Positions 63,767-64,000 of a stretch of 64,000 bases of DNA are shown here, piece after piece. Source of the DNA: Bacteroidota bacterium. Its GTDB lineage: Bacteria; Bacteroidota; Bacteroidia; 2-12-FULL-35-15. Positions within the stretch are counted from its first letter, which is position 1. The number at the start of each line of letters is the position of its first letter. Where the stretch lies: the NCBI GenBank assembly GCA_947449315.1, contig CANFRC010000006.1, positions 1 through 64,000 of the forward strand, written 5' to 3'. The position numbers and the translations under genes are program-made. The notes below the pieces were generated by a model. The model had not been told where the DNA came from and made no database searches. It worked only from the letters and a program-made list of their open reading frames with translations.

Positions 63767-64000
63767 TTATTTTTGTGGTGGAATCAGTCCAAGTTTTTCG
63801 AGATCTCCAAGGTAAACACGGTTTCCTTGATAGAATCCGGTAACAAAAGCGTCTTTCTGTCCAGCATCCTGAACTTTCTTTTTTAATGCGATAGCTTCTT
63901 CCAGGTTTTTAAATGAGCCTCCAATAGTAAATCGGGTAATTCCATCATTTAATACTAGCATTTCAACTTTTCCTAAGCCTTTCAATTTTTTATATTTGTA
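63767..64000 (-). CDS. SPOR-like domain protein (C-terminal part; cut by the window end)
   Basis: The frame stays open to base 64000, so this is the 3' end of a longer gene. The visible 78 residues show a SPOR-like repeat: ITRFTIGGSFKNLEEAIALKKKVQDAGQKDAFVTGFYQGNRVYLGDLEKLG, where strand-helix-strand units and the GGSF and AFV motifs match peptidoglycan-binding SPOR domains. A TTG-initiated reading from 63985 is probably only a caller's choice. The upstream domains cannot be seen. Confidence 0.72.
   Translation of the reverse strand, partial: YKYKKLKGLGKVEMLVLNDGITRFTIGGSFKNLEEAIALKKKVQDAGQKDAFVTGFYQGNRVYLGDLEKLGLIPPQK

Overview
The window is an AT-rich chromosomal segment of a member of the Bacteroidota. 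The sequence supports this in five ways: an lpxC-fabZ gene fusion; a PorX-type response regulator of the type IX secretion system (T9SS); two predicted T9SS cargo proteins, one with a type A and one with a type B (CHU_C) C-terminal domain; an OmpA protein with thrombospondin type 3 repeats; and at least nineteen upstream boxes matching the Bacteroidota -7 element TAnnTTTG, several with a TTG or TTTG about 18-21 bases further upstream. Shine-Dalgarno sequences are almost absent, with one striking exception at 14081. No rRNA, tRNA, CRISPR array, insertion sequence or prophage was seen. No gene-free stretch exceeds 300 bases; the longest, 2172..2465, holds nothing recognisable.

Layout. 1-5.3 kb: a secreted M43-type metalloprotease, a rhomboid protease and an ABC-F ATPase. 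5.3-10.3 kb: a probable metal-uptake block (Nramp transporter, small Cys-rich lipoprotein, second lipoprotein, TonB-dependent receptor with a hairpin leader) and an unknown membrane protein. 10.3-16 kb: ABM-fold protein, SAM hydroxide adenosyltransferase-like protein, PhoH ATPase, PurC, a small Rieske protein, a secreted protein with a Cys...Gln arrangement like thioester domains, and an MBL-fold hydrolase. 16-26.3 kb: OmpA/TSP3 protein, RNase HII, then surface polysaccharide genes (glycosyltransferase, FkbM methyltransferase, Wzx flippase, two tandem Wzz-like proteins, Wzy/WaaL-like protein). 26.3-33.7 kb: SpoIIE phosphatase and an envelope/lipid A group (LpxD-type acyltransferase, EF-P, orphan ABC ATPase, LpxA, LpxC-FabZ, HD hydrolase). 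33.8-37.6 kb: PorX, TsaE, alanine dehydrogenase and a DUF4258-like protein. 37.6-42.3 kb: a TetR-headed tripartite efflux operon (TolC, HlyD/EmrA, EmrB/DHA2). 42.4-47.5 kb: proline dehydrogenase, AroB-AroA and a MATE transporter. 47.6-53.8 kb: a NIDO/PKD T9SS cargo protein, an unknown exported protein, and a two-gene unit of a PorV/FadL-like barrel and an outer-membrane protein with a ComEA-like helix-hairpin-helix module. 53.9-64 kb: PurE, Hpt, an adenylate kinase with a long Lys-rich histone H1-like tail, Obg, two PAP2 phosphatases, CrcB, a zinc-dependent phospholipase C-like protein, a PafA-type phosphatase, a GNAT acetyltransferase, a DEAD-box helicase with a long structured leader, and a SPOR-like protein cut by the window end.

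Most genes are housekeeping or envelope functions in their usual form. The least ordinary points are the Lys-rich tail on adenylate kinase (55179..56192), the HhH/outer-membrane protein pair (50724..53763), the thioester-like secreted protein (14092..14952), the same-frame tandem Wzz genes, the hairpin leader of the TonB receptor, and several genes whose -7 box lies so close to the ATG that the mRNAs must be leaderless or nearly so. I did not find a clear-cut new defence or mobile system.
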